In this document: in pieces, positions 34,708-47,202 of the stretch
How positions within the stretch are numbered: position 1 is the stretch's first letter
How the letters are laid out: every line of letters starts with the position of its first letter
Assembly: GCA_026120035.1 (NCBI GenBank)
Contig: JALRME010000005.1
Span: forward strand, 434,001-498,000
Direction of reading: 5' to 3'
Origin: Coleophoma eucalyptorum
Taxonomy: Eukaryota; Ascomycota; Leotiomycetes; Helotiales; Dermateaceae
Length of the DNA stretch: 64,000 bases
Notes under the pieces: generated by a model
Seen by the model: only the letters and a program-made list of their open reading frames with translations
What the model was told of the DNA's origin: nothing
Database searches by the model: none
Position numbers and translations under genes: made by a program

Positions 34708-36954
34708 ATGGCTCAAGATCGAGGAACGCCTGCGACGACTGGCTATCAAACAATTATGTCTTCACAAGAAGACCATGTCGCGCCCGAGTTAGAAGAACGC
34801 CAGCGCCGCCGGAGTGACACTCGAAAGTATCTTGCTCAACATGCGAGTGAGGGCCAAAACTTTACTCTTCGAGGGTTATTCGTTGGCCTAGGCGTAGGGC
34901 TCATTATATGCTTCTCCAACATGTACTTTGGTCTGCAGACGGGATGGGTCTCAAGTATGAGTATGCCGTCGTCCCTTATTGGATTCGCCTTCTTCAGAAC
35001 TCTAGCCAAACACCTCGACCTTCCCTTCACACCAGTGGAGAATGTACTTGTACAGACAGTGGCTGGTTCCATGGGTACTATGCCACTAGGATGTGGCTTT
35101 GTTGGGGTTATGCCGGCTTTGAACTATATGCTGAAGCCAGAGGAATCAGGACCTTTATTCCTGAGTCTTTGGAAACTTATACTCTGGTCTCTGGGCTTGT
35201 GCTTTTTTGGTGTAGTCTTTGCAGTGCCTCTTCGAAAGCAGGTCATTATCCGGGAGAAATTGAAGTTCCCGTCCGGGACTGCGACCGCATTGATGATCGG
35301 CGTACTTCATGGCAAGCAGGCAATTATTGAAGATGGCAACCAACGACCAACAACCTCGATTACAGTGGAAGCTAGAGACAGAGAGACTTCCTATGACCAA
35401 GCTTCCGATGATGGAATTGCAGATGTGGAAGAGTTAAGCAAAGACGAACGGAACAGTTGGAAAGCTAAGGTTAAGTTGCTGGTCATATCATTTGCTATTT
35501 CTGGAGTCTACACACTTGCAACTTACTTCTTCCCTATCGTACGAAATCTTCCTATTTTCGGATCCAAACTTGCTAGCTCTTGGCTATGGACTCTAAACCC
35601 ATCATTTGCATATGTTGGCCAGGGTATTATCATGGGACCTGCTACAACAACCCATATGCTCATTGGTGCCGTGGTTGGCTGGGGTATTTTGTCGCCATTA
35701 GCGAAGCATAAAGGCTGGGCTCCTGGTCCAGTGGACGATTGGGAGTCTGGAAGTAAAGGCTGGATTGTTTGGGTCTCGTTAGCGATAATGTTGGCAGATT
35801 CTGTCATCAGTCTTGGATACATTGCTGTTCAACCTATCGTGAAGCGCGGACCAGAGTTGTTAAGGATTGTTCATCGCAAAGTCAAAAGTGGAGACTGGAA
35901 AGGTCTCTTTATGCACAGCATGAGAAAGGATTCTGAAGGTTATTCACGTGTTGCAGGAGAAGAGGTTCCTACACTCCTAAGCAGACCGAACTCGAACTCC
36001 GAAACTACACGTCTAACATCGGGTCAGCCGATGGATCTCCCAGAGCCAGATGCTCCTCCAGAGCATCTTGTGAATAATCGCACCGTCAGCATTGGGCTAA
36101 TACTTTCGATACTCTTCTGTATACTGAGCATCCGCATTGTTTTCGGAGCTCTTGTGCCATTATACGCAACTATTGCCGCCGTCCTCATGGCACTTCTCCT
36201 ATCAGTCATGGGGGTGCGAGCTCTTGGAGAGACTGATCTTAACCCTGTTTCTGGTATCTCCAAGCTCGCTCAGCTCTTCTTCGCCCTGATTATCCCGCAA
36301 TCCAACAAAAATTCGGTCCTCATCAATCTCATTGCAGGCGCGGTTTCGGAAGCAGGCGCTCTACAAGCAGGAGATCTCTTGCAAGACTTGAAGACTGGGC
36401 ACCTGCTAGGTGCTGCACCAAATGCACAATTTTGGGGCCAGATTATTGGAAGTGCTGTCGGCGCTATAGTCAGCGCTCTCATATACAGCCTCTACATCAA
36501 TGTCTACGAGGTTCCTGGCGAACTTTTCCAGGTCCCAACTGGCTACGTTTGGATATTTACTGCACGGCTAGTAACTGGCAAAGGTCTTCCACCCATGGCC
36601 GCACAATGGGCCCTGGGTGCAGCAGTCATGTTTACCATCACAACCCTTGTCAGGATAGCTATAAATGGAAAGCGCTGGCATCCTTACATCCCAGGCGGTA
36701 TTGCAGTTGCTGTTGGTAAGCACTCAGTCTTCCCTCATTAAAGCATCTCAAAACTAATCTGTCTAGGAATGTACAATGTGCCTTCATTCACATTAGCAAG
36801 AGCTATAGGTGGCTTTGTGAGCTGGTACTGGAAGAGCTACAGACAGGGAGAAGAAACCCCCATTGTTGTTCTAGCGAGCGGACTGATTTTGGGAGAAGGC
36901 GTTGTTAGCATTGTCAACCTTCTCTTGGCTAGCTTGAAGGTGCCGCATCTGTAA
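34708..36954 (+). CDS. OPT-superfamily oligopeptide/metal-chelate transporter
   Basis: Two exons (34708-36715, 36767-36954; 51-bp intron GTAAGC...CTAG) give about 731 residues, normal for the family. About 14-16 hydrophobic segments are spaced through the protein. The first lies at about residues 50-75 (GLFVGLGVGLIICFSNMYFG), the NMYFGLQTG signature of the OPT/YSL type. KLKFPSGTATALMIGVLH and VSEAGALQAGDLLQDLKTGH are further family marks. Members carry small peptides, or metal-chelate and siderophore-like compounds, across the plasma or vacuolar membrane; the substrate is unresolved here. The first in-frame ATG (34708) has a weak context, and ATG 34756 (MSSQEDH) is a good alternative. An 18-codon uORF precedes it. 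Confidence 0.92.
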
Positions 36955-37385
36955 ATAGAATAATGCAATTATGGCGTGTATAGTTGGCGTGTAATAGAAT
37001 TAGAAGTACACTCTGGATGCCATAAACCTCTTTAACCTTGCCACTTATTACCAAGACTGGATTTAAACCCCCTATAGGACATAGTGTACTCAATGCAAAT
37101 CCTCTAGACAGCTTCTAGATGAAACGAAATGGCTTGTATCCCATTGTCAATAATATCACTACTGGAGCAAATTTTTCAATGCAATATTTTTCTCATTTTT
37201 TTGTACTTTTTGCGTTACCCTTACCGTACACCGCTTTACTTCTGAACCCATGGTATCACCTTACATTCATTAAGTTTGCCAGATGTGGAGCAACACATTT
37301 TATAATCCGATTGTGACAAAAGCCAGCCACCGTCAAAGTTCCCAAAACGCCATGTTTACATACGCTACAAGTCCTCACGCCGTGG
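36955..37385. other. Convergent 3' intergenic region
   Basis: 431 bp between the stops of the transporter and RAT1. AT-rich, with T-tracts near 37180-37210; presumed 3' UTR and polyadenylation sequence for both genes. No ORF of interest. Confidence 0.5.
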
Positions 37386-40300
37386 CTAACGTCTTCCGTG
37401 TTGGCCACGGTAATTGTGGTTTCCTCGATGTTCTTGATTATAGGACGGTGGAGGTGCAGGGAAGGCTCCATGAGAGCCACCGTATCCCGGAGGTGGAGGT
37501 GGGGGTGGACCTCGTGCAAAGCCAGCCATTCCGGGCGGCGGAGGGTATGGCTGTGGTTGTGAGTAGTGATTGCCATTGTGACCATTCCCATAATTGGATC
37601 CTCCTCGGCCGTAGCCACCACCGCCTCCATAACCTGGAGGTGGAGGTGGTGCAGAGTAATGATGGCCATTATAAGCACCTTGAGACCCATATGAATTGCC
37701 GTGTTGATTGTTCGAGTAGTTATTACCGCCCCCTTGATGGCCTCCACTATTAGATGAAGCATAGTTAAATGAGTTGCGGCCTCTGCCGTTTCCTTGCAGT
37801 GGGGCGCCTCCATGACTACGACCTGACTTGGAAGCTCGACTCTTTGTAGCTTCGACGTCGCTCTGAGTTAACGCTGGAGTTGGAAATTTGACGCCTCGCA
37901 AAAGCATGGATTTGTGAATATGATTGGACGTAGGCATCTCATAAAAGACACTATGTAGATTTTGTTAGCATTGAACAGGATGATGTAGCCTTTTCTAAGG
38001 TGAGCACTTACGTGATAGATCGATCATCATCCAACCTAGGCATTGCATCTGCGTCCAGAGAGAACTCAAGAGAGCTGTGTGGAAGTATGTTCTCGTCCTT
38101 CTCGACAACACCCATGAGACCTTCACTCAGCCTAGCATTAAGCTTGAATTTCGGTTGTCCTTGCTTTTTCGAGTAGAAATTAGTCGCTATGTCGTCGTAG
38201 AGTGAGTGATGTGCTTCAGCGACGAGCAGGACATCCTTTCCAACACTATTGCGGGCTGCAACATCTGGGGGCAGAGTTGGGTATATCTTGGCCATAGCAT
38301 CTAGTAAGCGTTTTGAATCAATAAAGGGCAGCAGAGCAACTCCTTGCCAAGCAAACTTCTTTCCGTTCAAGTCTAATTCAAACTCCTCAGGATAAAAGTC
38401 GATAATCTCGCTATCTGGTTCAGTCATTAGAGGGTGGAACATCTCGGGTATTGCGTGTCTTGAGGCTGCTGGAAGTACACCCATGAGTTGCTCGAAGGGT
38501 CTAAAGATACTGCCCTTGTTGAAGCTTATTTGCATGTCTTTCAAGTTCACAAAGTCTGCGGCAAAAGGCGCATAGTGATATGGGTAGTACCAGTCCCAAG
38601 ACGGACAGCCCTGGAAATAGTAGAGCAACACCCATGCCAGTCCTTCCACGTAGGCTCTGCCGACCTTATGGCGAAATTCCAGGTCTTTTGGGTCAACGTG
38701 GAACTTCTGCTCATAGTAACGATCAGCATACCCTTCATCCCACAGTCGCACAGTGTCAGGTGGCATTTCGTCACCAGGCGTCTGAGGCGTGCTAGGTGCT
38801 GGTGTGGTTTGACCTGGTGTACTACTGTCCTCATCTTCGATCAAATCCGCTTTTCTTTTTCCAAGTGCAGACTGAGGAGATTCAGTATCACCATTTGGTT
38901 CTGACGCGTCGTTCGAGGCGCCGTTCCCTTGAAGCTGGCTCTTCAATGCCGCGGCCGCGCTTTTGTTAGCCATGTTTGCTTCGTACACGGATTTTCTATT
39001 GACAATCATGTCATGTGTTAGGTTTCGGGCCTCCTTTGTAATATTGTTGGGAGCGAAAAGGGGTAACATCGCAGGGGCGTCAGAGGGTTTGCCATTCTGT
39101 CTGCCATGAGTGGGTGAATCTTGGAATCCACCCCCTCTACCGCCACCACGGCCACCACGGCCACCACGACCATTCTCCTGTTGGAGCTTGCGTCTTTTAG
39201 CATTTGCGTCACGCCTCTCTTCAGTTTGTCTTCTCCTCTTGAAGATCTGGTCCTCCTGCTTCGCAAGACCATCCAGAATAAATTGTGCTCTCTCAAGATC
39301 AACATGTCCATCTTTCGTCAAGTATCCACCCATATATGGCATATTATCGCGCCAGATTGCAATCAGTGTATCGATACCGTTTTCACGAATTTCAAGACTA
39401 GGCAGATGCGGCAAGAAATCATTTCCAACGAAGAAGCACATGAAAACCCAGTCATCTATCGCTCTCTCCAGATCAAATTTGAACGGTTGATCTGGCACAT
39501 AAAGTTCAGCCGCTAGATACTCTCGAAGTACCGAAACATGTAGCCAGATAAAAGGCTTCAAAGGATGTGCACTGTCTTTTTCATCAAACTTTCCATCCTT
39601 AATTTTTGCTTCTCCTGTGCACTCGCGAGCTTCGTGGCCTGCCTGCCCACATAAATGGCATGTTCTCGGCTTCGAATCTTGAAAGAAAACATCTTCACGT
39701 AGTACTCGGAAATGAGGCTCGTGAGTGCCAAGACCCAACATGATCAAATCGGCATCTAATCCATATATAACATGTCTGGTGTTTGGATCATGTTCTGGGG
39801 AAGAACGCTGGGATCTGATAAAGGACATGATTTTGTGCTCTCCCTCTCCGGGTATAGTTGAGTCAGAGATTATGACTTTCATTTTCGCCCATGCCGGGTC
39901 GGTATTCAATTTGTATGCACACCAATATCTTAAACTTGCTGCCAAAATATCCATGAATGGGGTCCCGGGTGTGATCGAGTTGGAATCGAAGGCCCTTTTC
40001 GGTGCTTCTTCTTCAATTCGACCGCCTTGGGATTTCAGCATCTTCAGAAGTTCTGCCTTGCCAGCTTCCTTCTCTTTCGCCTCCTGGGCGGCGCGAAATC
40101 GTCTAGAACGTTGTTGATTCATCTTCGCACGTGGTGCAACTCCATCTGGTGGTGTAAATTAGCAGAGGACCAATTGTATTTATATTTGCGTAACATACCA
40201 ACAGCAATCATCAAGAGCTTTCTAGGCCGCACCATGTTCACAACACGTTCGGTATATTTGAAGATCTCCAGCATCATCTCCTCCTCGTCCTTGGGCGGTG

Positions 40301-40607
40301 GTCGGTCTTCAGGATGAGAACAAGGATGGACGATACCATTCATATCGAGGTAAAGGTTGTCAAATTCTTCATTATTTGGATTGGGTCCTCGGGTATCGAC
40401 AGGAATGATTTGACCATCGATCTCGCGCGGTTGCTCCTCGATGACAGGGGATACAATCTTTGGATATCTAGAATATATCAGCACGAAGCACGCGTCAATT
40501 ACTGATAGTGAACTTACTTCTGCGACAGCCATCGGAACAAAGCTATTCAATCTCGAGATCAGTCATCGTGTGCCATCTTGGGAAGCTTACATACCTGGAA
40601 CACCCAT
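37386..40607 (-). CDS. RAT1: 5'-3' exoribonuclease 2 (RAT1/XRN2/Dhp1)
   Basis: Five exons (40607-40595, 40542-40518, 40467-40199, 40145-38012, 37950-37386) give about 1001 residues. The first two exons are tiny, 13 and 25 nt; together they encode [16 protein letters not shown], the universal XRN start. Catalytic region: [44 protein letters not shown] and [11 protein letters not shown], with the acidic metal ligands in place. A CCHC knuckle ([14 protein letters not shown]) near 265 is typical of Rat1 rather than Xrn1. [16 protein letters not shown] and the C-terminal part are also conserved. The tail from about 830 is Gly/Pro/Asn-rich with RG repeats. The nuclear enzyme degrades uncapped RNA, trims rRNA and snoRNA 5' ends and ends Pol II transcription. 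Confidence 0.96.
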
Positions 40608-41157
40608 TTTGAATAGTTGTATGCGGATCGCACAGCTGTTTACTAAATATTAGGATGGCAGCTTGGAAGGATTGCAGCTGTGGAAAAGATCGAAGCTTGT
40701 AACAGATTCGTAACTGGTATAGTGACGACGATGTTTGCGCCGGAAGCCTGGGCGACTCAATCAGGGCCAAAAGAATGAAAGTATAGTAGAAGTATCAACA
40801 AGCTGGACACACTAACAAGCTGCATGTATGCACAGAGACCCTATGCTACGCAACTCGATAGTATTCTTGTAAAATCGGTGTCGTGCGAAGAAAAGATGTT
40901 TCTATTCAGAGGTATGCTGCCTCTGGCAATTCTGCCGGTCGAGGTAAATCGTACTTCGTACATTGACAGGGATTTCGTCCTGCAACTCGGATATACATTT
41001 GCCCGACATAATCTGGGGTTCGATGCCAGATAACAACAAAGTATGGATTTTTGGAAATCACTTCTAGCTTCTGTGAGGGAGGTTTGCAATTCTTTCTTCG
41101 CACCATGACGTTCACGATAATCGATGGCCAATAACATTAAAAAACACAGGAAGAGCA
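40608..41157. promoter_or_regulatory. Divergent promoter between RAT1 and USO1
   Basis: 550 bp shared by two divergent essential genes. No clear TATA box is seen next to either start. Short ORFs here have no support. Confidence 0.45.
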
Positions 41158-44100
41158 ATGTTCGCTATCGCAACGACACCCGCGAAGCAGAGCGTCAGTG
41201 AAACTATCACTACCCTTTCTGGGAGACTGTCCTCCTCCACCCTTCTCGAGGATCGACGTGCTGCGATTCTCGGCCTGAGGAGCTTTGCAAAGGAATACCC
41301 TGCTTCTGTTGCATCGGATGCCCTCAGAGGTCTCATTGGTAGCCTACGCAAAGATGGAGAGGATGTAGATACTGTTAAGGTCGTCCTTGAGACGCTCCTT
41401 ATGCTATTCAACCCAAATGAGAACAGTCCAGAGGCATCTGAGGAGATAGCATTATGGCTAGCAGACGAATTCACGCAACGGCAAGATAATATTACATTGC
41501 TGCTTGATTTCTTGGACACCGGCGACTTTTATTCACGTCTTTACTCACTACAATTACTTTCGGCCATTCTTTCCTCTCGGACTGAACGTACAGAAGAGTG
41601 TATATTTACGGCGCCCCTCGGGATATCTAGGCTGGTCGCAGTGTTGGATGATAGGAGAGACGCGATTCGAAATGAGGGACTCTCGCTGCTTACGTATCTC
41701 ACACCAAACTCCGCAGAGCTGCAAAAATTGGTAGCATTCGAGAATGCTTTCGATCGCATATTCAATATAATTAAGCAGGAAGGGTCAATTGCGCAAGGCG
41801 ATCGGCCGGTGGAGGATTGCCTCATTCTTCTTGCAAACCTTCTGAGACTGAATGTTTCCAATCAGTCTTTTTTCCGTGAGACTGGCTGTGTGGTTAAGCT
41901 TGCACGACTCCTCAATGATGTTCTTGAAGACCAAAAGACAGATGGCGAAGAGGCTGAGTGGGTCCAAATCCAAAAGAACAGAAACATATATGCACTCTTG
42001 GCGGTTCTCAGATTATTTTTGATACCCGGTGGAACAGGCACGCAAGCCAACCAAGCATCTTTTTGGCAGCATGGAGTCTTGGGCTTAGTCCTACAAGTGG
42101 CTTTCAGCCGGTCAACCGAAATGCAAATAAAAGCAGAGGTATGTAACACGAATTCCATACGATGACTGCATACATTAATAGAGGACCTTAGGCTTTGATA
42201 ACCTGTGCAGATACTATACGGGGCAATTCTCAGCTTCAGGAGGCGTTTGCGCCACTTCAAGTGACTTCTGTCTTAGATGAGCCTGTGGATGGGGCGAATG
42301 GAGACGCTCAATTGAATGGACTACCCAAAGTCTATGTCATTGATGGTCTTCTAGATTTGACACTAAGTGTTTCACTACTGTCTGCTTTTGATACTAGACT
42401 TGCTGCTTGCGAACTCATCAAAGCATACTTTTACAATCATCCTGCAATTCGATTACACTTCCTTCGCCGAGCGATTGACGGTCACACTTCTGGTACTGAT
42501 GAGACCGCCAATGTACTGACTATGCTCTTGCAGCCATTAGAGGAAAATGTTTCAGGGGATCCATACCGTCATTGGTTTGCAGCAGTCATTGTCTTTCATC
42601 TCATATTTGAAGACATGGAGGCAAAGAGTCTAGCGATGAGTGTAGTGGAAGGCGATGCCTCAAGTGGTGAGGAAGTAGTAACTTGTATCCAAACAGTTGC
42701 TGCCAATCTCATCACTGCCATACAAAAGAATATCGATGAACGAGTGATCGTTGCCTATTTGATGTTACTGTGCGGTTGGCTCTACGAAGACCCGGATGGT
42801 GTAAATGATTTCCTTGGCGAGGGCAGTAACCTTCAAGGCCTGGTGCAGGGGGTTCTCCAGCCTACGGGTGACGGGGGTGTTGTCCAAGGGTTATGTGCAT
42901 TGCTTCTCGGCATAGTGTACGAGTTTTCTACTAAAGATTCACCAATCCCTCGTACAACCATACACACCATTCTCTCATCTCGCATGGGGCGTGACCAGTA
43001 CGTGGATCGCCTCACAAAACTGAGAGCGCATCCCATGCTACGAGATTTCGAGGTTTTACCACAAAAGCTAAGCTCTGCTCCCATCGGCAGCTTACCGGAA
43101 GTTTTTTTCGATAAGGCCTTTGTTGATTTTGCCAAGGACAATTTCAGTAGATTGCTTCGAGCAATAGATAGGGATCCGGGTATGGAGGTATCCATCATTG
43201 CCAATGGCGTGCAAAAGGGCATCTCCCGTGACCTAGTTGATTCACTAAGGGCTCAACTGGAAGAAAAGGAGAAGACCGTCCAAAATAACGAGGAACAGCT
43301 TATTTCACTTGGGAGGCAACTAGGGCAGGAACAGGCTGACCATCGCCGAGCGAAGGAGACTGCAGCTGTCGAGCTTGCACGTATTGGAAATGTCAACGAT
43401 GCACTACAACGTCATCATGATGAGGACATGAGGTAAAGTCGTTTGTGGATCTTCTTTGGTAATTTAATAATAAGTGTCTAGGAAACTTCGAGCTGAGATT
43501 GCCAGACTTACACAAGATCACCAAAAACAACTTGAACGTGCCCAGCAGACTTCAGATGCAAACATGGCCCGAGCACGACAGCAGTTGGAGGAAGAACTTG
43601 CGTAAGTCCCCATGTAGATCAACTCCCAGGCTGGCTTTAATAACATGGATTAGGAAATCGAGCCACGAGCATTCTCGAACAGTGGAGGATTACAAGCGGC
43701 AGCTCGAACACGCTACAAAGAGTGGCGAAGCCAATACTGAGCGGGCACGTAGACGAGCAGAGGCTGAAATAGCAGACCTGCGTGGGACCATAAGCAGCTT
43801 GGAAGCAGACATTAGTAAGGTATGTATTGAAAGAACCAACTTTACAGGTCAATCACTCATAAATCCAGGCCAACAAAAACCATGCACTTGAACTCCAAGC
43901 TATTCAAGATGAAAGCTCAACCAAGCTAAGCGATTTATCTGCACAACTGGCATCTTCCCAAACAGTCCTGAAAGAGAAAGAGAAGAGGATCAAAGAGCTC
44001 GAGGCGCAGACCGAGGTAGAGAAAGAAAAGGCGGCAAAGGCCGAAGAATATGTGACCAGCAAAGAAGAAGAAAAGCAAGCACTACAAAGTGAGATGGATG

Positions 44101-44291
44101 ATTTCTTGCTACTTTTCGGGGACATGGAGGAGAAGGTTACCAAGTACAAAGCACAACTGAAATCTCTGGGCGAGACCGTATCTGATGGAGAGGGAGATGG
44201 GGACGACGACGAAGACGAAGACGAAGAGGACGAGGGCGAGGATGGAGAAAATGAGGGAGATGCCGACGAAGATGAAGACGAAGTAGATTAA
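41158..44291 (+). CDS. USO1: USO1/p115 vesicle tethering factor
   Basis: Five exons (41158-42138, 42192-43432, 43482-43601, 43654-43819, 43869-44291) give about 976 residues. The N-terminus PAKQSVSETITTLSGRL and LEDRRAAILGLRSFAKEYP begin the armadillo-type globular head. Family features continue to about residue 690 (LCGWLYEDPDGVNDFLGEG, HPMLRDFEVLPQ). A coiled coil of about 250 residues follows. The end is an acidic tail of Asp/Glu runs, as in p115, which binds GM130 in animals. The protein tethers ER-derived COPII vesicles to the Golgi. The coiled coil is shorter than in yeast Uso1, as usual in filamentous fungi. All four introns are 49-53 bp. Confidence 0.94.
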
Positions 44292-44828
44292 TTGTTACCA
44301 ACAAATAAGTACATACCTGGCAATACATGTGTCTCGCTCGTGCCCTCATTATTGTGAGCCGGGCGCTGGGGTTGATCGGTTAAGCAGTACCAGATTAATG
44401 CACTCTTAAGCGACGGTGCAATAAACGTCCCGAAACCCCTAAAGCCGACGCCAGTCTAACCTCGAGTCGTATTGAAAGCTCATATTATTGGTTTCATTGC
44501 TCTGTTCCTCTCTCCATTCATTCTTGCCTTTCTCCCTTTCCATTATGTAATTCCTTCCTTTCCTTTCCTGCCCATGTGTAATTGTAAAGTCCGCTCGCTG
44601 CAGCTCTACAGCAATACTTTCGATGGAGAACATCCCTTTAAATCCGTTAATCCCTCGTGCCATAACACTGCTTAGAAAAGGATGTGTAAAATGGGAAGAT
44701 ATAAATCCCAGTGCTTCGTCGTTGAGCTAACCTGGCCAGCATCAGCAGCAGAGTCTTCTTCACTATCATCTATTCCAACCTCTGCTATTCATTATATTCC
44801 ACAAACCTAAAGCCTCAACTACTTCAAA
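44292..44828. other. Intergenic: USO1 3' flank and epimerase promoter
   Basis: 537 bp without a gene. A pyrimidine-rich stretch lies at 44500-44570, and a TATAAAT word at about 44700, roughly 130 bp before the next start, could be a TATA box. Confidence 0.45.
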
Positions 44829-45725
44829 ATGCGTGTTTTCGTTACCGGTGCTACAGGCTTCGTGGGCACAGCCGTCACACAGGAACTCCTGAAAGCAGGA
44901 CACACCGTCCTCGGTCTCGTCCGCTCTGAGGCATCGGCTGAGAAGCTCAAAGCAGCCGGTGCAGAACCTCTTCATGGCAGTATCGAAGACATTGACGTGT
45001 TGAAGCGTGCAGCCTCCGCCTGTGATGGTACTATTCATCTAGCCTTCAATCACGACTTCACTAAGTTTGAGAAGAACTGCGCCGACGACCTGAAAGCTAT
45101 TGAGGCCATTGGAGAAGTATTAGAGGGGACTGGGAAACCATTTGTGACTACCTCTGGAACCCTTGGTCTTGTTTCACGGCCTCTCTCCACAGAGGATGAG
45201 ATGAGAGATCCCAATGCTCTATCAAGTCCTCGTGCACTTGCGGAGATTAAGACTGTGGAGATGGCAAGCAAAGGTATCAGATCGATGATCTTGCGTCTCC
45301 CACCCTCCACGCATGGAGATGGAGATCACGGATTTGTACCTATGCTCATTATAAAGGCAAAGGAGAAGGGTGCCTCATGGTACGTTGGAGATGGCACTCA
45401 AAGATGGCCGTCATCACACAGGATGGATGCTGCAAGACTCTATGTACTTGTCTTGGAGAAAGGTATCGCAGGTCGCGCCTACCATGCCATTGCAGACCAA
45501 GGTGTTCCCACCAAAGCCATTGCTGAGACCATCGGCCGGAAATTGAACATCCCGACGGAATCGAAAACTGCTGAGGAGGCAAGCAGCCATTTGGGGTTCC
45601 TTGCATGGCCCCTTGCTATCGACAACCCAGCCTCAGGTGAAAAGACTCAGAAGGAGTTGGGGTGGAGTCCAACTCACGTTAGTCTACTTGATGACCTTAA
45701 TCACGGCACATACTTTGAGGCTTGA
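44829..45725 (+). CDS. NAD-dependent epimerase/dehydratase-like (extended SDR) protein
   Basis: A single exon encodes 298 residues. The N-terminal MRVFVTGATGFVGTAV is the extended-SDR nucleotide-binding motif (TGxxGxxG). LVRSEASAEKLKAAGAEPLHG and GTIHLAF follow in the order typical of the atypical SDR family related to NmrA and epimerases. Catalysis may differ from classical epimerases, because the YxxxK pair is not evident at the expected place; instead SSPRALAEIKTVEMA occupies it. The C-terminal substrate region (WPSSHRMDAARLYVLVLEKG) is family-like. The substrate is unknown; a cytosolic NAD(P)H-dependent reductase is likely. The ATG follows CTTCAAA, an acceptable context. Confidence 0.88.
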   Translation: MRVFVTGATGFVGTAVTQELLKAGHTVLGLVRSEASAEKLKAAGAEPLHGSIEDIDVLKRAASACDGTIHLAFNHDFTKFEKNCADDLKAIEAIGEVLEGTGKPFVTTSGTLGLVSRPLSTEDEMRDPNALSSPRALAEIKTVEMASKGIRSMILRLPPSTHGDGDHGFVPMLIIKAKEKGASWYVGDGTQRWPSSHRMDAARLYVLVLEKGIAGRAYHAIADQGVPTKAIAETIGRKLNIPTESKTAEEASSHLGFLAWPLAIDNPASGEKTQKELGWSPTHVSLLDDLNHGTYFEA

Positions 45726-46329
45726 AGAAGTGCTGAAAGTACCTGAGCATAATCAAAGTACTTGGTAGCTTGCTCTTCAGATACAGTTTTCGGGGCCAAG
45801 CTCCGCTCATGAATTAAATACAGTTTTACTCTAAGTCTAAAGCCCCACTTGCCTTGATTAAGCTCTGATCATTAATATTTGAAAAACATCAGCTTGGTTG
45901 TAGCTTCACTTACAGCAATAAATTCTATTAGTTATATGCGTATTTATTAGTAGGAGCCAAGAAGAGACAGGTCCATCCATATACACATTTCCCTTGCTAT
46001 TAATCAAAGGAAGTTTTACAAGGTCGATGATATAGGAATTAAATATAACATTAAGTAGAATAGCCGATACCTAATGCAAGGTACCTCTGAACTACATGTC
46101 TAATGGCTTCTCATGCTATGTTACCTGCCTATCGTTAGGCTGAAAGAAACTAAGAAGATTCAGCCTCGCAACCTCGGCTCTTCCCCAGCTATGTAGCAGA
46201 CGTCACGTTAAACCTCCCAAGCACACCAGCTTCCAAAACTCAATCAACTCACAGCAAGGAAACTCACCAGACGCAATGATCCAATCGCAATAACAGGCTA
46301 CGCGCAACCCAAATTTCCAGTCCCTCAAT
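45726..46329. other. Intergenic: epimerase 3' flank and HIT promoter
   Basis: 604 bp. AT-rich in the first 350 bp. No gene, repeat or tRNA is seen. An ACGTCACGT word lies near 46200. Confidence 0.45.
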
Positions 46330-46951
46330 ATGCCATCCTCCTGCCCCTTCTGCCGCATAGGCGCCGCCTATCCAGCCAGCGCAAGCCCGAATCCAGACCA
46401 CGAGATCCTCTCGCCATCGGCATTCGTCGTGCTCAGCACGCCGTTATGCGTCGCCTTCCTCGACATAATGCCGCTCTCGCCCGGCCACCTCCTGGTTACG
46501 ACGCGCGCGCACCACGAGAAAGTCTCGGATGTCTCAACGGAGGAGGCGAGGGAGCTGGGCGAGTGGCTGCCCGTCCTGAGTAGGGTGCTGGCCAAGGTCT
46601 CGGGGGTTTGGGACTGGAATATCGTGCAGAACAATGGTGCTTATCTCTACCCACTCTCAACCCGGATTTTTTCTTTTGCGTAATGATGATGATGGTGGTG
46701 ATGGGCAGTGTGCTGACTATAGTTCTTCTCGTGGGGTATTAGGCGCTGCTGCAGCTCAGGTTGTCCCGCATGTTCACTTCCACATCATACCACGGCCGGC
46801 TCTGACACCCGAGTTGCGGAACCGATCGTTTACCATGTTTGGGAGGGGCCAGAGAAGTGAGATTGATGACGATGAAGCTTCTGAGCTTGCCAAAAATATT
46901 AGGGAGGAACTGGCAAGGGAGCTTGAGAGTGTCAAGAAGGCGAAGTTATGA
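46330..46951 (+). CDS. HIT-family nucleotide hydrolase/transferase
   Basis: Two exons (46330-46636, 46743-46951) give about 171 residues. The N-terminal CPFCRIG may bind zinc. FLDIMPLSPGHLLVTTRAHH and NIVQNN lead across the intron to GAAAAQVVPHVHFHIIPRP, which carries the histidine triad H-V-H-F-H. The family hydrolyses or transfers nucleotide monophosphates (Hint, Fhit and Aprataxin relatives). The C-terminal helix is acidic and basic mixed. The intron is 106 bp, with a weak donor (GTGCTT) and a long distance to TTAG. The join is supported because it rebuilds the conserved NNG...AAQ stretch; no better donor nearby does so. The substrate is not resolved. Confidence 0.9.
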
Positions 46952-47202
46952 TAGACTTATTTGGGGCTGGTAATAAGAATATTGAATATAGGATTTGAAA
47001 GATACAACGGTATGGTAGATGTTTGCATTTTAAAGGAGTATGAGCATGGGTTGTATATAGGTCTGGGAACTACGAATCGGTCTTTGGTGATCATGCCGTA
47101 GTACTGATCTTTTGTTTGAGCAGTTAGATGGCTAGTACATTATTACACTCACGATACCACGTTTAGACATGGACCAATTCTTGCAGATGAGAAATAAATG
47201 GT

